Shown: positions 1 through 6,554 of the stretch, piece after piece
Layout: the number at the start of each line of letters is the position of its first letter
How positions within the stretch are numbered: the stretch's first letter is position 1
DNA from: Oscillospiraceae bacterium
GTDB taxonomy: Bacteria > Bacillota > Clostridia > Oscillospirales > Acutalibacteraceae
Reading direction: 5' to 3'
Length of the DNA stretch: 10,633 nucleotides
Assembly (NCBI GenBank): GCA_009779455.1
Contig: WREG01000056.1
Coordinates: 1-10,633 of the forward strand
Translations under genes and position numbers: made by a program
The notes under the pieces: model-generated
Database searches by the model: none
Seen by the model: only the letters and a program-made list of their open reading frames with translations
What the model was told of the DNA's origin: nothing

Positions 1-2
1 AC

Positions 3-1817
3 GAAAATTTCGACCACCCGGCTTCGGCTCATACCTTTGCAAAATTAGAAACAGTGGCCGCGACCTGCTGTGAACAGGGATATGACATTTGGCAGTGTAC
101 AATTTGCGGTGATGTCGATTTGCAAGACTATACGCCGTTTAATCCTAATAACCACAATGACAGCGAAGGCGAGCCTTATGGCGAAGACGATGAGGTCATA
201 ACGGCCGCGACCTGCTCCACACAGGGCGTTATGGGTACTTATTGTGCAGGTTGCGACTATTTGTTCAGCACTGCGCCGATAGCCCTCGACTCGGCCAACC
301 ATAACGGCGAAGGCGAGAAAAACGGGGCGCTCGTCGTATCGACCTGCACTACCGCCGGGACACAGGACATATTGTGCAACGGCTGCAGCGCATGGCTCCG
401 CACGGAAACCTTAGCTCTTAATCCGTCCAACCACAACGGCGAAGGCGAGAAAAACGGGGCGCTTGTCGTATCGACCTGCGCTACCGCCGGGACACAGGAA
501 ATATTATGTGACGGCTGCAGCGCGTGGCTCCGCACGGAAACCTTAGCCCTCAATCCGTCCAACCACAACGGCGAAGGCGAGAAAAACGGGGCGCTTGTCG
601 CATCGACCTGCACTACCGCCGGGACACAGGACATATTGTGCAACGGCTGCAGCGCGTGGCTCCGCACAGAAACCTTAGCTCTTAATCCGTCCAACCACAA
701 CGGCGAAGGCGAGAAAAACGGAACGCTTGTCGTATCGACCTGCACTACCGCCGGGACACAGGACATATTGTGCAACGGCTGCAGCGCATGGCTCCGCACC
801 GAATCCTTAGCCTTAAATCAGGCCAACCATAACGGCGAAGGCGAGAAAAACGGAACGCTTGTCGCATCGACCTGCACTACCGCCGGGACACAGGACATAT
901 TGTGCAACGGCTGCAGCGCATTGCTCCGCACGGAATCCTTGGCCCTCGACCCGGCCAACCATAACGGCGAAGGCGAGAAAAACGGAACGCTTGTCGTATC
1001 GACCTGCGCTACCGCCGGGACACAGGATATATTGTGCAACGGCTGCAGCTCATTGCTCCGCACCGAATCCTTAGCCCTCGACCCGACCAACCATGACGGC
1101 GAAGGCGAGAAAAACGGTACGCTTGTAGCATCGACCTGTATTACAGCAGGCACACAGGAAATATTATGTGACGGATGCAGCGTATGGCTCCGCACTGAAA
1201 CCTTAGCCCTCGACCCGGCCAACCATACCGGCGATGAAAAAGACGGGGCAATAATACCCGCCAACTGTGTAGATAACGGTTCAAAAGAGATTTTATGCGC
1301 CGACTGCGACGCGCTGCTCCGGACTGAAATCCTTTACGCTAACGGTTCTCACGATCCCGGCGATGAAGCGACTTGCACGACTCCTCAAGTCTGCCTGCGG
1401 TGCGGCGACGTGCTGGTAGCAGCTTTAGGCCACAGCGGCGACTGGACTGTTGAAATCGAGGCCACTTGCACAGAAAACGGGTTGGCGAGCCGCGTCTGCG
1501 AAGTATGCGAGGCTGAAGAGACGGAAGACATAATCGCTACAGGGCACGACAAAGGCGAATGGATTATCGTAACTCAGACCAGCATCTTCAACGAAAAAGG
1601 GTATAAAGAGCTGAGGTGTACCAAATGCGGCGTTTTATTGGATTCACAGGAAATCCCCACCTTTATGGAAACCATCCTTTCATTCATAAGAAGGCTTGTG
1701 GAGCTGATAACGAATATCGTGTCGCTTGCCCAGGGCATAAAATATGACGGCCCGATAGCAAATGTTCCCAAAATTATTGATGATGCGTTTTCAATTGTAG
1801 GATTGCTTGATTGCTGA
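3..1817 (+). CDS. Cys-rich tandem-repeat protein, probably cell-surface (5' end missing)
   Basis: The frame is open to the left edge, so the true start and any signal peptide lie outside; the GTG at 54 is only an internal codon. The visible part is almost entirely repeats with the pattern C-x9-C-x2-C, and in the regular units a His follows 16 residues after the last Cys. One divergent unit comes first, then seven nearly identical 44-residue units (297-1220), then three or four diverged ones (for example 'EATCTENG', 'CEVCE', 'LRCTKCG'). The tail from about 1663 is a repeat-free amphipathic helix (METILSFIRRLVELITNIV) and ends LLDC. Repeats of the type 'ATCTENG.....C..C' are known from clostridial surface proteins of mostly unknown function. 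I infer an exported or wall-associated role, with possible metal binding or disulfides through the CxxC pairs. No enzyme domain is visible. A strong hairpin follows the stop codon. Confidence 0.8.
   Translation, partial: ENFDHPASAHTFAKLETVAATCCEQGYDIWQCTICGDVDLQDYTPFNPNNHNDSEGEPYGEDDEVITAATCSTQGVMGTYCAGCDYLFSTAPIALDSANHNGEGEKNGALVVSTCTTAGTQDILCNGCSAWLRTETLALNPSNHNGEGEKNGALVVSTCATAGTQEILCDGCSAWLRTETLALNPSNHNGEGEKNGALVASTCTTAGTQDILCNGCSAWLRTETLALNPSNHNGEGEKNGTLVVSTCTTAGTQDILCNGCSAWLRTESLALNQANHNGEGEKNGTLVASTCTTAGTQDILCNGCSALLRTESLALDPANHNGEGEKNGTLVVSTCATAGTQDILCNGCSSLLRTESLALDPTNHDGEGEKNGTLVASTCITAGTQEILCDGCSVWLRTETLALDPANHTGDEKDGAIIPANCVDNGSKEILCADCDALLRTEILYANGSHDPGDEATCTTPQVCLRCGDVLVAALGHSGDWTVEIEATCTENGLASRVCEVCEAEETEDIIATGHDKGEWIIVTQTSIFNEKGYKELRCTKCGVLLDSQEIPTFMETILSFIRRLVELITNIVSLAQGIKYDGPIANVPKIIDDAFSIVGLLDC
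297..1220 (+). repeat. Seven head-to-tail 132-bp coding repeats
   Basis: Units begin at 297, 429, 561, 693, 825, 957 and 1089, each on an AAC codon of an 'NHNGEGEKNG' motif, with exact 132-bp (44-codon) spacing and no indels. A diverged eighth unit starts at 1221 and an older, longer (49-codon) unit at 150. Differences between units are few and patterned. The residues after 'LV' run V, V, A, V, A, V, A. Units 2 and 7 share 'QEILCDGC' while the others have 'QDILCNGC'. Synonymous identity is also high, which points to recent duplication or gene conversion rather than protein-level selection alone. Copy number is likely to vary between strains and to be prone to assembly collapse. Confidence 0.95.
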
Positions 1818-1825
1818 AGTATAAT
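1795..1825 (+). promoter_or_regulatory. Weak candidate promoter for proA
   Basis: TATAAT lies at 1820-1825, just after the stop codon of the repeat protein. A poor -35 match, TTGTAG, is at 1795-1800 with a long 19-nt spacer. A start near 1832 would place the 1843-1881 hairpin in the proA leader. No other promoter fits between the hairpin and the proA ribosome binding site, so proA is transcribed either from here or by read-through. Confidence 0.3.
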
Positions 1826-1842
1826 TAAATTCTCATAACCAT

Positions 1843-1883
1843 AAGGCTTGTAATCGGCGTTTTTACGTGATTACAAGCCTTTT
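1843..1883 (+). terminator. 13-bp perfect hairpin between the repeat gene and proA
   Basis: The arm AAGGCTTGTAATC (1843-1855) pairs perfectly with GATTACAAGCCTT (1869-1881) around a 13-nt loop. The stem runs into a short T stretch (1880-1883) and then A residues, so the U-run is weak for an intrinsic terminator. It ends only seven bases before the GGAGG (1890-1894) of proA. It could terminate the upstream gene, attenuate proA, or act as a leader structure. Confidence 0.7.
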
Positions 1884-1906
1884 AAAAAAGGAGGCTACCT
1901 GCTAAT

Positions 1907-3157
1907 ATGAACGAAATACTGGAAAAAATCGGCACAAAGGCAAAATCTGCCGAAACCCTGATGGCGGCGGCGTCAAGCGCAACCAAAAATGGCGCGCTGA
2001 AAGAAATAGCCGCGGCTTTGCTCGAAAATTCGGATGATATTATAAGCGCGAACGGGAAAGACTTGGAAAACGCCGACAAAAACGGCATGACCGCGGCCAT
2101 GAAGGAGCGGCTTATGCTCAATTCCGAGCGGATCGAGGGCATAGCGAAAGCGGTTGGGGAAATCACCGCCCTGCCCGACCCCGTGGGCAAGGTTACGGGC
2201 GGCGGCGCGCTCCCGAACGGGCTGAAATTGACAAAAATAACGGTTCCTTTGGGTGTTATCGCAATCATATATGAATCCCGGCCCAATGTCACCGCCGATG
2301 CCGCCGCGCTTGCGCTTAAATCCGGAAATGCTGTGATTTTAAAGGGCGGGCAGGAGGCTATAAATTCAAATATCGCAATAGTGAACATTATCCGCGCCGC
2401 CATAGCGAAAACCGGGCTGCCGGAGGACGCGGTTTCGCTATTGGAGGACTGTTCGCGGGAAACGGCGGCAGAGCTTATGAAATTGAACAAATACGTTGAC
2501 GTTCTGATACCGCGGGGCGGGGCAGGGCTTATAAATGCCGTGGTGCAGAATTCCACAGTCCCCGTTATCGAAACGGGTGCGGGCAACTGCCATGTTTATG
2601 TGGATGAAAGCGCGGACATAGAAATGGCCGCCGATATCGTTTTCAACGCGAAAACCTCACGTCCTTCCGTCTGCAACGCCTGCGAGACACTTTTGTTGCA
2701 TAAGGGCATAGCCGAAACGGCGTTAATACGGATAAAAGAGCGCCTTGACGAAAAGAACGTGGAGATAAGGGGCGACGAAGCCGTCTGCGCCGTGATTCCC
2801 GGCTGCACCCCCGCCGTAGACGATGATTTCTATACGGAATACAGCGATTACATAATCGCGGCAAAAGTGGTCGCATCCCCTGACGAGGCTATAGCGCATA
2901 TTAACAAATACAGCACTAAGCACAGCGACGCCATTGTGACGGAGGATTATGCGTCAGCGGAAAAATTCGCGCAGGGCGTTGATTCCGCCGCCGTTTACAT
3001 CAACGCCAGCACCCGCTTCACCGACGGCGGGGTGTTCGGCTTCGGGGCTGAAATCGGCATTTCGACGCAAAAACTGCACGCGAGAGGGCCGGTGGGGCTG
3101 CCTGAGCTGGTTTCTTATAAATATATTATTCGCGGAAACGGGCAGGTTAGGCTATAA
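1907..3157 (+). CDS. proA: Glutamate-5-semialdehyde dehydrogenase (gamma-glutamyl phosphate reductase)
   Basis: A cytoplasmic NADPH-dependent enzyme of proline synthesis. It reduces gamma-glutamyl phosphate (the product of ProB) to glutamate-5-semialdehyde, which cyclises and is reduced to proline by ProC. The 416-residue length is normal for ProA. Family hallmarks are visible: 'IYESRPNVTADAAALALKSGN' near residue 121 (nucleotide-binding part), 'SRPSVCNACETLL' with the catalytic Cys at about residue 256, and the C-terminal stretch 'GFGAEIGISTQKLHARGPVGL' ending in 'YKYIIRGNGQVRL'. The ATG is preceded by GGAGG at 1890-1894, a slightly long 12-nt spacing. ProB, usually the neighbour, is not in the window. 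The URO-D-like gene follows after 36 bp without a terminator and may be co-transcribed. Confidence 0.97.
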   Translation: MNEILEKIGTKAKSAETLMAAASSATKNGALKEIAAALLENSDDIISANGKDLENADKNGMTAAMKERLMLNSERIEGIAKAVGEITALPDPVGKVTGGGALPNGLKLTKITVPLGVIAIIYESRPNVTADAAALALKSGNAVILKGGQEAINSNIAIVNIIRAAIAKTGLPEDAVSLLEDCSRETAAELMKLNKYVDVLIPRGGAGLINAVVQNSTVPVIETGAGNCHVYVDESADIEMAADIVFNAKTSRPSVCNACETLLLHKGIAETALIRIKERLDEKNVEIRGDEAVCAVIPGCTPAVDDDFYTEYSDYIIAAKVVASPDEAIAHINKYSTKHSDAIVTEDYASAEKFAQGVDSAAVYINASTRFTDGGVFGFGAEIGISTQKLHARGPVGLPELVSYKYIIRGNGQVRL

Positions 3158-3193
3158 GATAAAGACATAAAAAAATTTAAAGGATGGAAATAT

Positions 3194-4150
3194 ATGACCG
3201 AACGCGAAAGATTTATTAAGACATTAAAGCGCGAGCCTGTCCCCGGCCGTGTGCCGCATTTTGAGCTTGTTTTTTTCCTGACTATGGAAAGCTTCGGCAA
3301 GATTCATCCGTCCCAGCGGAAATACGGCCAGTGGGACCAAATGAGCGCGTCGGAAAAAAAGGCGCACATCAATGACATCGCCGACACGCACATAATGGCG
3401 GCGGAAAAATACCACCACAGCGCGATTTTCATACACGCCAACCCCGGCGACCATGACAATTTCGTCCGGCTGGCGGAGGCGATACGGGAAAAAAGCGGGG
3501 ACAAATATTTCCTCCTGACGGACAACGACCCTACGTTCAGCATTCCCGGCGGGGACAACATGACCGATTTCAGCGTGAGGATGTACGAGGACCCGGAGGG
3601 TGTAAAAGGCGAAGCGGGCATAAGGCTTGTCTATTGTCTGAACCGCGCCGAAAAGCTCGCGAAGCACAAGGGGCTGCTTGACGGCTTCGCCATGTGTTCT
3701 GATTACTGCTTCAATGTCAACCCCTTCTTCAGCCCGGAGCAGTTCGGGGAGTTTGTCACGCCGTATTTATGTGAGGCGGTAAAAAGCTACCGCGAAATGG
3801 GCTTTTACACCATAAAGCACACCGACGGCAACATTATGCCAATTATTGACCAGATGGTCGAATGCAGGCCCGACGCCCTCCACTCAATCGACCCGCAGGC
3901 GGGCGTGAGCCTGAAGAAAATAAAGCGGCTTTATGGGGATAAAGTCGCGATTTGCGGCAACGTGAACTGCGGCTTGCTGCAGACAGGCTCGGAAGAGGAA
4001 TGCACGGCCGATATCCGCCGCTCGATACGCGACGGCATGGAAGGCGGCGCGGGCTACATATTTTGCACCTCGAACTGCGCCTATACGGGGCTGCCGCTTG
4101 AGCGGTATGAGCTTATGCATGATATTTGGTATGAGGAAGCGGTTTATTAA
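3194..4150 (+). CDS. Uroporphyrinogen decarboxylase-like (URO-D superfamily) protein
   Basis: A 318-residue protein of the URO-D / cobamide methyltransferase TIM-barrel superfamily. Supporting motifs are 'IKHTDGNIMPIIDQM' (His 209, Asp 211), 'DALHSIDPQAGVSLKKIKRLYGDKVAICGNVNCGLL' (about 227-262, split by the usual strand-loop pattern) and 'IFCTSNCAYTGLP' (290-301) near the C-terminus. True haem-pathway HemE has an N-terminal RQAGR motif; here the matching place reads 'PVPGRVPHFELVF', so haem synthesis is unlikely. Paralogs of this kind often belong to methyl-transfer or demethylation systems, where His/Cys residues hold zinc; the His and Cys pairs here could do that, but this is inference. 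The start is supported by AAAGGATGG just upstream. No corrinoid protein or other methyltransferase partner is present, so the substrate is unknown. Confidence 0.8.
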   Translation: MTERERFIKTLKREPVPGRVPHFELVFFLTMESFGKIHPSQRKYGQWDQMSASEKKAHINDIADTHIMAAEKYHHSAIFIHANPGDHDNFVRLAEAIREKSGDKYFLLTDNDPTFSIPGGDNMTDFSVRMYEDPEGVKGEAGIRLVYCLNRAEKLAKHKGLLDGFAMCSDYCFNVNPFFSPEQFGEFVTPYLCEAVKSYREMGFYTIKHTDGNIMPIIDQMVECRPDALHSIDPQAGVSLKKIKRLYGDKVAICGNVNCGLLQTGSEEECTADIRRSIRDGMEGGAGYIFCTSNCAYTGLPLERYELMHDIWYEEAVY

Positions 4151-4338
4151 ATGATACTCTTAAAGCAATCATTATCCAAGGCAAGCTCCCTATGCGCGAA
4201 ATTATAGCGGAGCCGGCTTACGCAGACGCGCTTTTGCGTGACGCCGCTGAAATTGATAACGCAATCTCAAACGGGACAGCCAAGGTATACGACTCCCTTG
4301 ATGAATTATTCGCAAGCTGGAGGCGCGATGATGGATAA
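4150..4338 (+). pseudogene. RelB/DinJ-family antitoxin remnant (N-terminus missing)
   Basis: In this frame the sequence reads 'NDTLKAIIIQGKLPMREII', later 'AEIDNAISNGTAKVYDSLDELF', and ends 'ASWRRDDG' at the TAA. This matches the C-terminal half of RelB/DinJ antitoxins: a '..G.LPF..' turn after the ribbon-helix-helix, then an alpha-helix and a final 'Y.S.EELF..L' segment. The DNA-binding N-terminal half is absent; the frame is closed by a TGA at 4132-4134 inside the upstream gene. The only ATG (4192) has no ribosome binding site and would give 48 residues without the DNA-binding part. No RelE/YafQ-type toxin follows. I read it as a relic of a lost toxin-antitoxin module; a truncated but translated peptide is less likely. 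Confidence 0.6.
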
Positions 4339-4489
4339 GTTAAGACATATTGTAATGTGGAATTATAAAGACGGCTTTTCCGATAACGAAAATATTGACA
4401 CCATGGCAAACAAACATAAGGGAATAATTAAAAATATAATGCGCATCGTCGGAAGCGTGATTTCGGGTATCCTTTTTTCGATAACATGA
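4328..4489 (+). pseudogene. Probable truncated Dabb (stress-responsive alpha/beta barrel) protein
   Basis: The frame opens with two ATGs (4328, 4331) overlapping the end of the antitoxin relic and reads 'MDKLRHIVMWNYKDGFSDNEN'-like sequence, then 'IDTMANKHKGIIKNI', and ends in an unrelated hydrophobic tail (MRIVGSVISGILFSIT). The start strongly resembles Dabb-domain proteins, which begin 'M(I/L)(K/R)HIVMWK.K' and run to about 100 residues. Here only about 35 residues fit before the similarity fades, so the gene seems cut at its 3' side. A GGAGG-like site (CTGGAGGCG, 4318-4326) sits very close to the ATG and belongs to the antitoxin coding sequence. Function is probably lost. The call rests on recognition of the N-terminal pattern only. 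Confidence 0.45.
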
Positions 4490-4534
4490 TGCATGATAAT
4501 TACCGGTAATGATACGGGTATTACAAATTTAAGT

Positions 4535-4559
4535 AAAAATACTCCCAAAGCGGGGAGTA
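4535..4559 (-). terminator. Terminator-like hairpin read on the minus strand
   Basis: TACTCCC (4540-4546) and GGGAGTA (4553-4559) form a 7-bp stem with a 6-nt loop. Read on the minus strand the stem is followed by five T residues (4539-4535), the geometry of an intrinsic terminator. No convincing minus-strand gene ends here, so it may be a remnant. The surrounding gap (4490-4790) also holds a perfect 12-bp palindrome, ATTACCGGTAAT (4499-4510), and otherwise only the phosphoesterase promoter region. Confidence 0.35.
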
Positions 4560-4655
4560 AAGCTATCAGCATATCGGCTAATAATTCTAATAAAGACACT
4601 ATCATTGTTTTTTCTCACTTTTATAAATTGTTTTATTAACGATTTTACCCCCCCC

Positions 4656-4735
4656 CGTGAACATATCGTTGCGCATACGTGAACATTATGTTAATTGACG
4701 ATATTTGTCAAAATTTATAAAAGCGTTGATATAAT
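4656..4735 (+). promoter_or_regulatory. Promoter region of the phosphoesterase gene with repeated motifs
   Basis: A TATAAT at 4730-4735 is preceded by TTGTCA (4705-4710, 19-nt spacer). A second reading pairs TTGACG (4695-4700) with TATAAA (4716-4721, 15-nt spacer). TTGAC-N7-GTCAA (4695-4711) is an inverted repeat lying across the -35 area. Upstream, CGTGAACAT occurs twice in direct orientation (4656-4664 and 4678-4686), 22 bp apart, about two helical turns. A run of nine C (4648-4656) ends at the first copy. The layout suggests an activator or repressor site, but no regulator is identified. Confidence 0.5.
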
Positions 4736-4790
4736 ATCATGAATTTTTACATTTTACACCTTAAATTTTATATTAAAACGAGGTTTTTCA

Positions 4791-6479
4791 ATGCCCAACG
4801 AAACAAAACCAAAGCCCGACTGCGGTTCAACCCATTCCCCCGACCACATAATGCTCTCAATCTGCGGCGACAGCAGGAGGGATTATGCCGTAACATGGCG
4901 GACCTCGACCGACGTGACGGGGGGTTATATGCTCTACCGCGAAGAAAACGAAAATGACAAAAAATCCACCGTAAACGGTATCGAATCTCCTAATCCCTAT
5001 CCTCTAACCCCTAACCCCTACAAGCGTTGCGCGGCTTTTACAAAGGTTTTCGAGTCCGACATCGACGTCAGCCATATGCACTGCGCGAAGCCGCCGGATT
5101 TACAGCCGGGGACGCGGTATTTTTATACTGTGGGCGACGATATGACCAGAAGCGAGGAATTTTCTTTTGCCACACAAGAGGAAAACCTTGACAAATTCAA
5201 GTTTTTGCTGATATCCGATCATCAATGCTCATCCCCTTGGGAAAAGCCGTCATATGAGCCCGTCAAAAGCCTTTTGAAGCAGGTCTTTGAAAAACACCCC
5301 GATATCCGCTTCATTTTGACGGCGGGGGACAACTGCGACAACGGGCAGAACGGGATACAGTGGAACGGCATGTTCGAGGGCATGAAGGGCTACATAGAAA
5401 GCGTCCCCTACATGATGTGCACGGGCAACCACGACAACAGGGGCTACCTGACCTATCTGCCCTCCCCTGCGGGCAAGTTTTACCTGCCCCGCGCCGTGTT
5501 TTTCGCCGGGCAGTTTGAAAATTCATACCCGCTGAACGGGCCGGAGGGTTTGACGGGCGAAAATTACGCTTTCGACTACGGGAACGCGCATTTTGCGGTA
5601 ATGGGGATAAACTCCCCCGAAGCCGTCAACGGCTGGCTTTATGACGGCCTCCAAAATACGGGCAAACAATGGAAAATCGGGGTTTACCACTTACCTGTCT
5701 ACCCGCTTATGCCCGAAGGCACAAACGAGGACGCATACCCGTTTTTGCGCAAGGGGATAGAGGAGGGAAGCCTTGACATCCTTGTCGCGGGGCATGAGCA
5801 TTCCCTTGCGCGGACATACCCCATAAAAAACGAGGAGATGCTCGACAGGCCCTCCGAGGGTGTGGTGCATTATATCATGGGGAACGGCGGGCGCAATATT
5901 TACCACTCGAATTGCCGCAAGATATGGCATTCGGCTTTTCACCCGCAGGAGGAAAAGCAGTATATGTATACTATCTGCGAGGTTGACGGGGCGAAAATCA
6001 GATTTACGGCCTATATGGAGGACGGGCGAATAGCCGACGAGTTTATTTTGGATAAAGAAAAAGATCAGATTTACCCTTATGCTCTGGCTCCTGTGTATGA
6101 CTGGCCGAAAATGGCTTTTAAAGGCATGATCCCTGAGCTTGCGTCGCGGAACTGGTACCCGAAAAACATAGGCGGCGAATGGTTCTGCGCCTTCGGCTCC
6201 CTTGCGCAGTTCGCGGGCGGAACAGTTTTACGGGACGAGGACAGCATCTACATAAAATTTTATAAAATTGGCGCCACATTCCGCGAAGGCAGCGAAATAG
6301 CCGACACAAGCGAAGGGGACGTGAAGCTGGGGGCGCCTGTTTTCAGGGACAACGGACAGCTTTATATGGCCTGCGCCGACTGCGCGGAGATTTTCGGCCT
6401 TGTCTGGCATTACGCGGAGAGGAATAATATTATATTTTTTGATTCTCTGTCGGAGGATGTGCCATTAGCGAGTAATTAG
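4791..6479 (+). CDS. Purple-acid-phosphatase-like metallophosphoesterase with C-terminal stalk domain
   Basis: A 562-residue protein. Residues about 18-128 look like the Fn3-type domain that precedes the catalytic domain in purple acid phosphatases ('YAVTWRTS', 'LQPGTRYFYTVGD', 'SEEFSFAT'). The calcineurin-like domain (about 135-405) has all metal-binding blocks: 'LLISDHQ' (Asp 143), 'TAGDNCDNG' (Asp 180), 'GNHD' (213-215), 'VYHLP' (His 300) and 'GHEH' (335-337). It therefore most likely hydrolyses a phosphomonoester or diester with a dinuclear metal centre. The last about 100 residues ('APVFRDNGQLYMACADCAEIFG', '..IIFFDS') resemble a copper-amine-oxidase N-terminal-like stalk domain. No signal peptide is seen, although such domains are usually extracellular. 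The ATG is preceded by ACGAGG. Residues 66-77 come from a heptamer repeat. A terminator follows the stop codon. Confidence 0.85.
   Translation: MPNETKPKPDCGSTHSPDHIMLSICGDSRRDYAVTWRTSTDVTGGYMLYREENENDKKSTVNGIESPNPYPLTPNPYKRCAAFTKVFESDIDVSHMHCAKPPDLQPGTRYFYTVGDDMTRSEEFSFATQEENLDKFKFLLISDHQCSSPWEKPSYEPVKSLLKQVFEKHPDIRFILTAGDNCDNGQNGIQWNGMFEGMKGYIESVPYMMCTGNHDNRGYLTYLPSPAGKFYLPRAVFFAGQFENSYPLNGPEGLTGENYAFDYGNAHFAVMGINSPEAVNGWLYDGLQNTGKQWKIGVYHLPVYPLMPEGTNEDAYPFLRKGIEEGSLDILVAGHEHSLARTYPIKNEEMLDRPSEGVVHYIMGNGGRNIYHSNCRKIWHSAFHPQEEKQYMYTICEVDGAKIRFTAYMEDGRIADEFILDKEKDQIYPYALAPVYDWPKMAFKGMIPELASRNWYPKNIGGEWFCAFGSLAQFAGGTVLRDEDSIYIKFYKIGATFREGSEIADTSEGDVKLGAPVFRDNGQLYMACADCAEIFGLVWHYAERNNIIFFDSLSEDVPLASN
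4988..5021 (+). repeat. Telomere-like heptamer array inside a coding sequence
   Basis: The stretch consists of degenerate CCTAATC/CCTATCC/TCTAACC/CCTAACC-type units in tandem. It is translated in frame as 'SPNPYPLTPNPY' within the Fn3-like domain of the phosphoesterase (residues 66-77), in a spot where a loop would be expected. A related array lies at 6528-6553. The Pro/Asn/Tyr-rich peptide and the low-complexity DNA both suggest insertion or local expansion rather than an ancestral part of the domain. Confidence 0.7.
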
Positions 6480-6490
6480 GAATTTAATGT

Positions 6491-6525
6491 AAAAACACGC
6501 CTTCTTAAAAAAGACGTGTTTTTTT
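6491..6525. terminator. Intrinsic terminator shared by convergent genes
   Basis: AAAACACG (6492-6499) pairs with CGTGTTTT (6515-6522), with an inner TCTT/AAGA (6503-6506/6511-6514). On the plus strand the stem continues into a T-run to 6525, ending the phosphoesterase transcript. On the minus strand the complement of A6495-A6491 supplies five T, so it can also end the rpsF-ssb-rpsR transcript, whose last stop codon is at 6557-6555. Confidence 0.8.
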
Positions 6526-6527
6526 GA

Positions 6528-6553
6528 TCCTAAATCCTAATTCCTGACCCCTC
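6528..6553 (+). repeat. Second heptamer-like array next to the terminator
   Basis: The sequence reads as degenerate units TCCTAAA/TCCTAAT/TCCTGAC/CCCT, related to the in-gene array at 4988-5021. On the other side of the terminator, TAATTAGGAATTTA (6473-6486), which includes the stop codon of the phosphoesterase gene, is an imperfect inverted copy (AATTAGGAATTTA against TAAATCCTAATT). The two flank the hairpin as long imperfect arms. Confidence 0.6.
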
Positions 6554-6554
6554 G

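Noticed and set aside
54..56. GTG at 54 as the true start of the Cys-rich repeat protein
   Set aside because: The frame is open to position 3 with similar sequence and there is no ribosome binding site before 54; the gene simply runs off the left edge.
297..1220. Regular repeats as a CRISPR array
   Set aside because: The units are contiguous, 132 bp, in frame and coding, with no unique spacers.
257..1264. Two long minus-strand frames (257-799 and 818-1264) with repeated 'RSHALQPLHNMSCVPAV' sequence
   Set aside because: They are antisense copies of the 132-bp coding repeats; the repetition and lack of stops come from the plus-strand gene. No ribosome site or family match is seen.
3194..4150. 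Calling the URO-D-like gene hemE
   Set aside because: The N-terminal RQAGR substrate-binding motif of true HemE is absent and no haem genes are near.
4151..4207. Short frame starting with the ATG at 4151 right after the URO-D-like stop
   Set aside because: It has only 18 codons and no protein-like features; the overlapping antitoxin frame explains the sequence better.
4363..4605. Minus-strand 80-residue hydrophobic frame (possible small membrane protein)
   Set aside because: It has two or three hydrophobic stretches but only a weak ribosome site. A terminator-like hairpin with a T-run lies about 16 codons after its start, and its last third is antisense to the Dabb-like frame. A real decayed membrane gene cannot be excluded.
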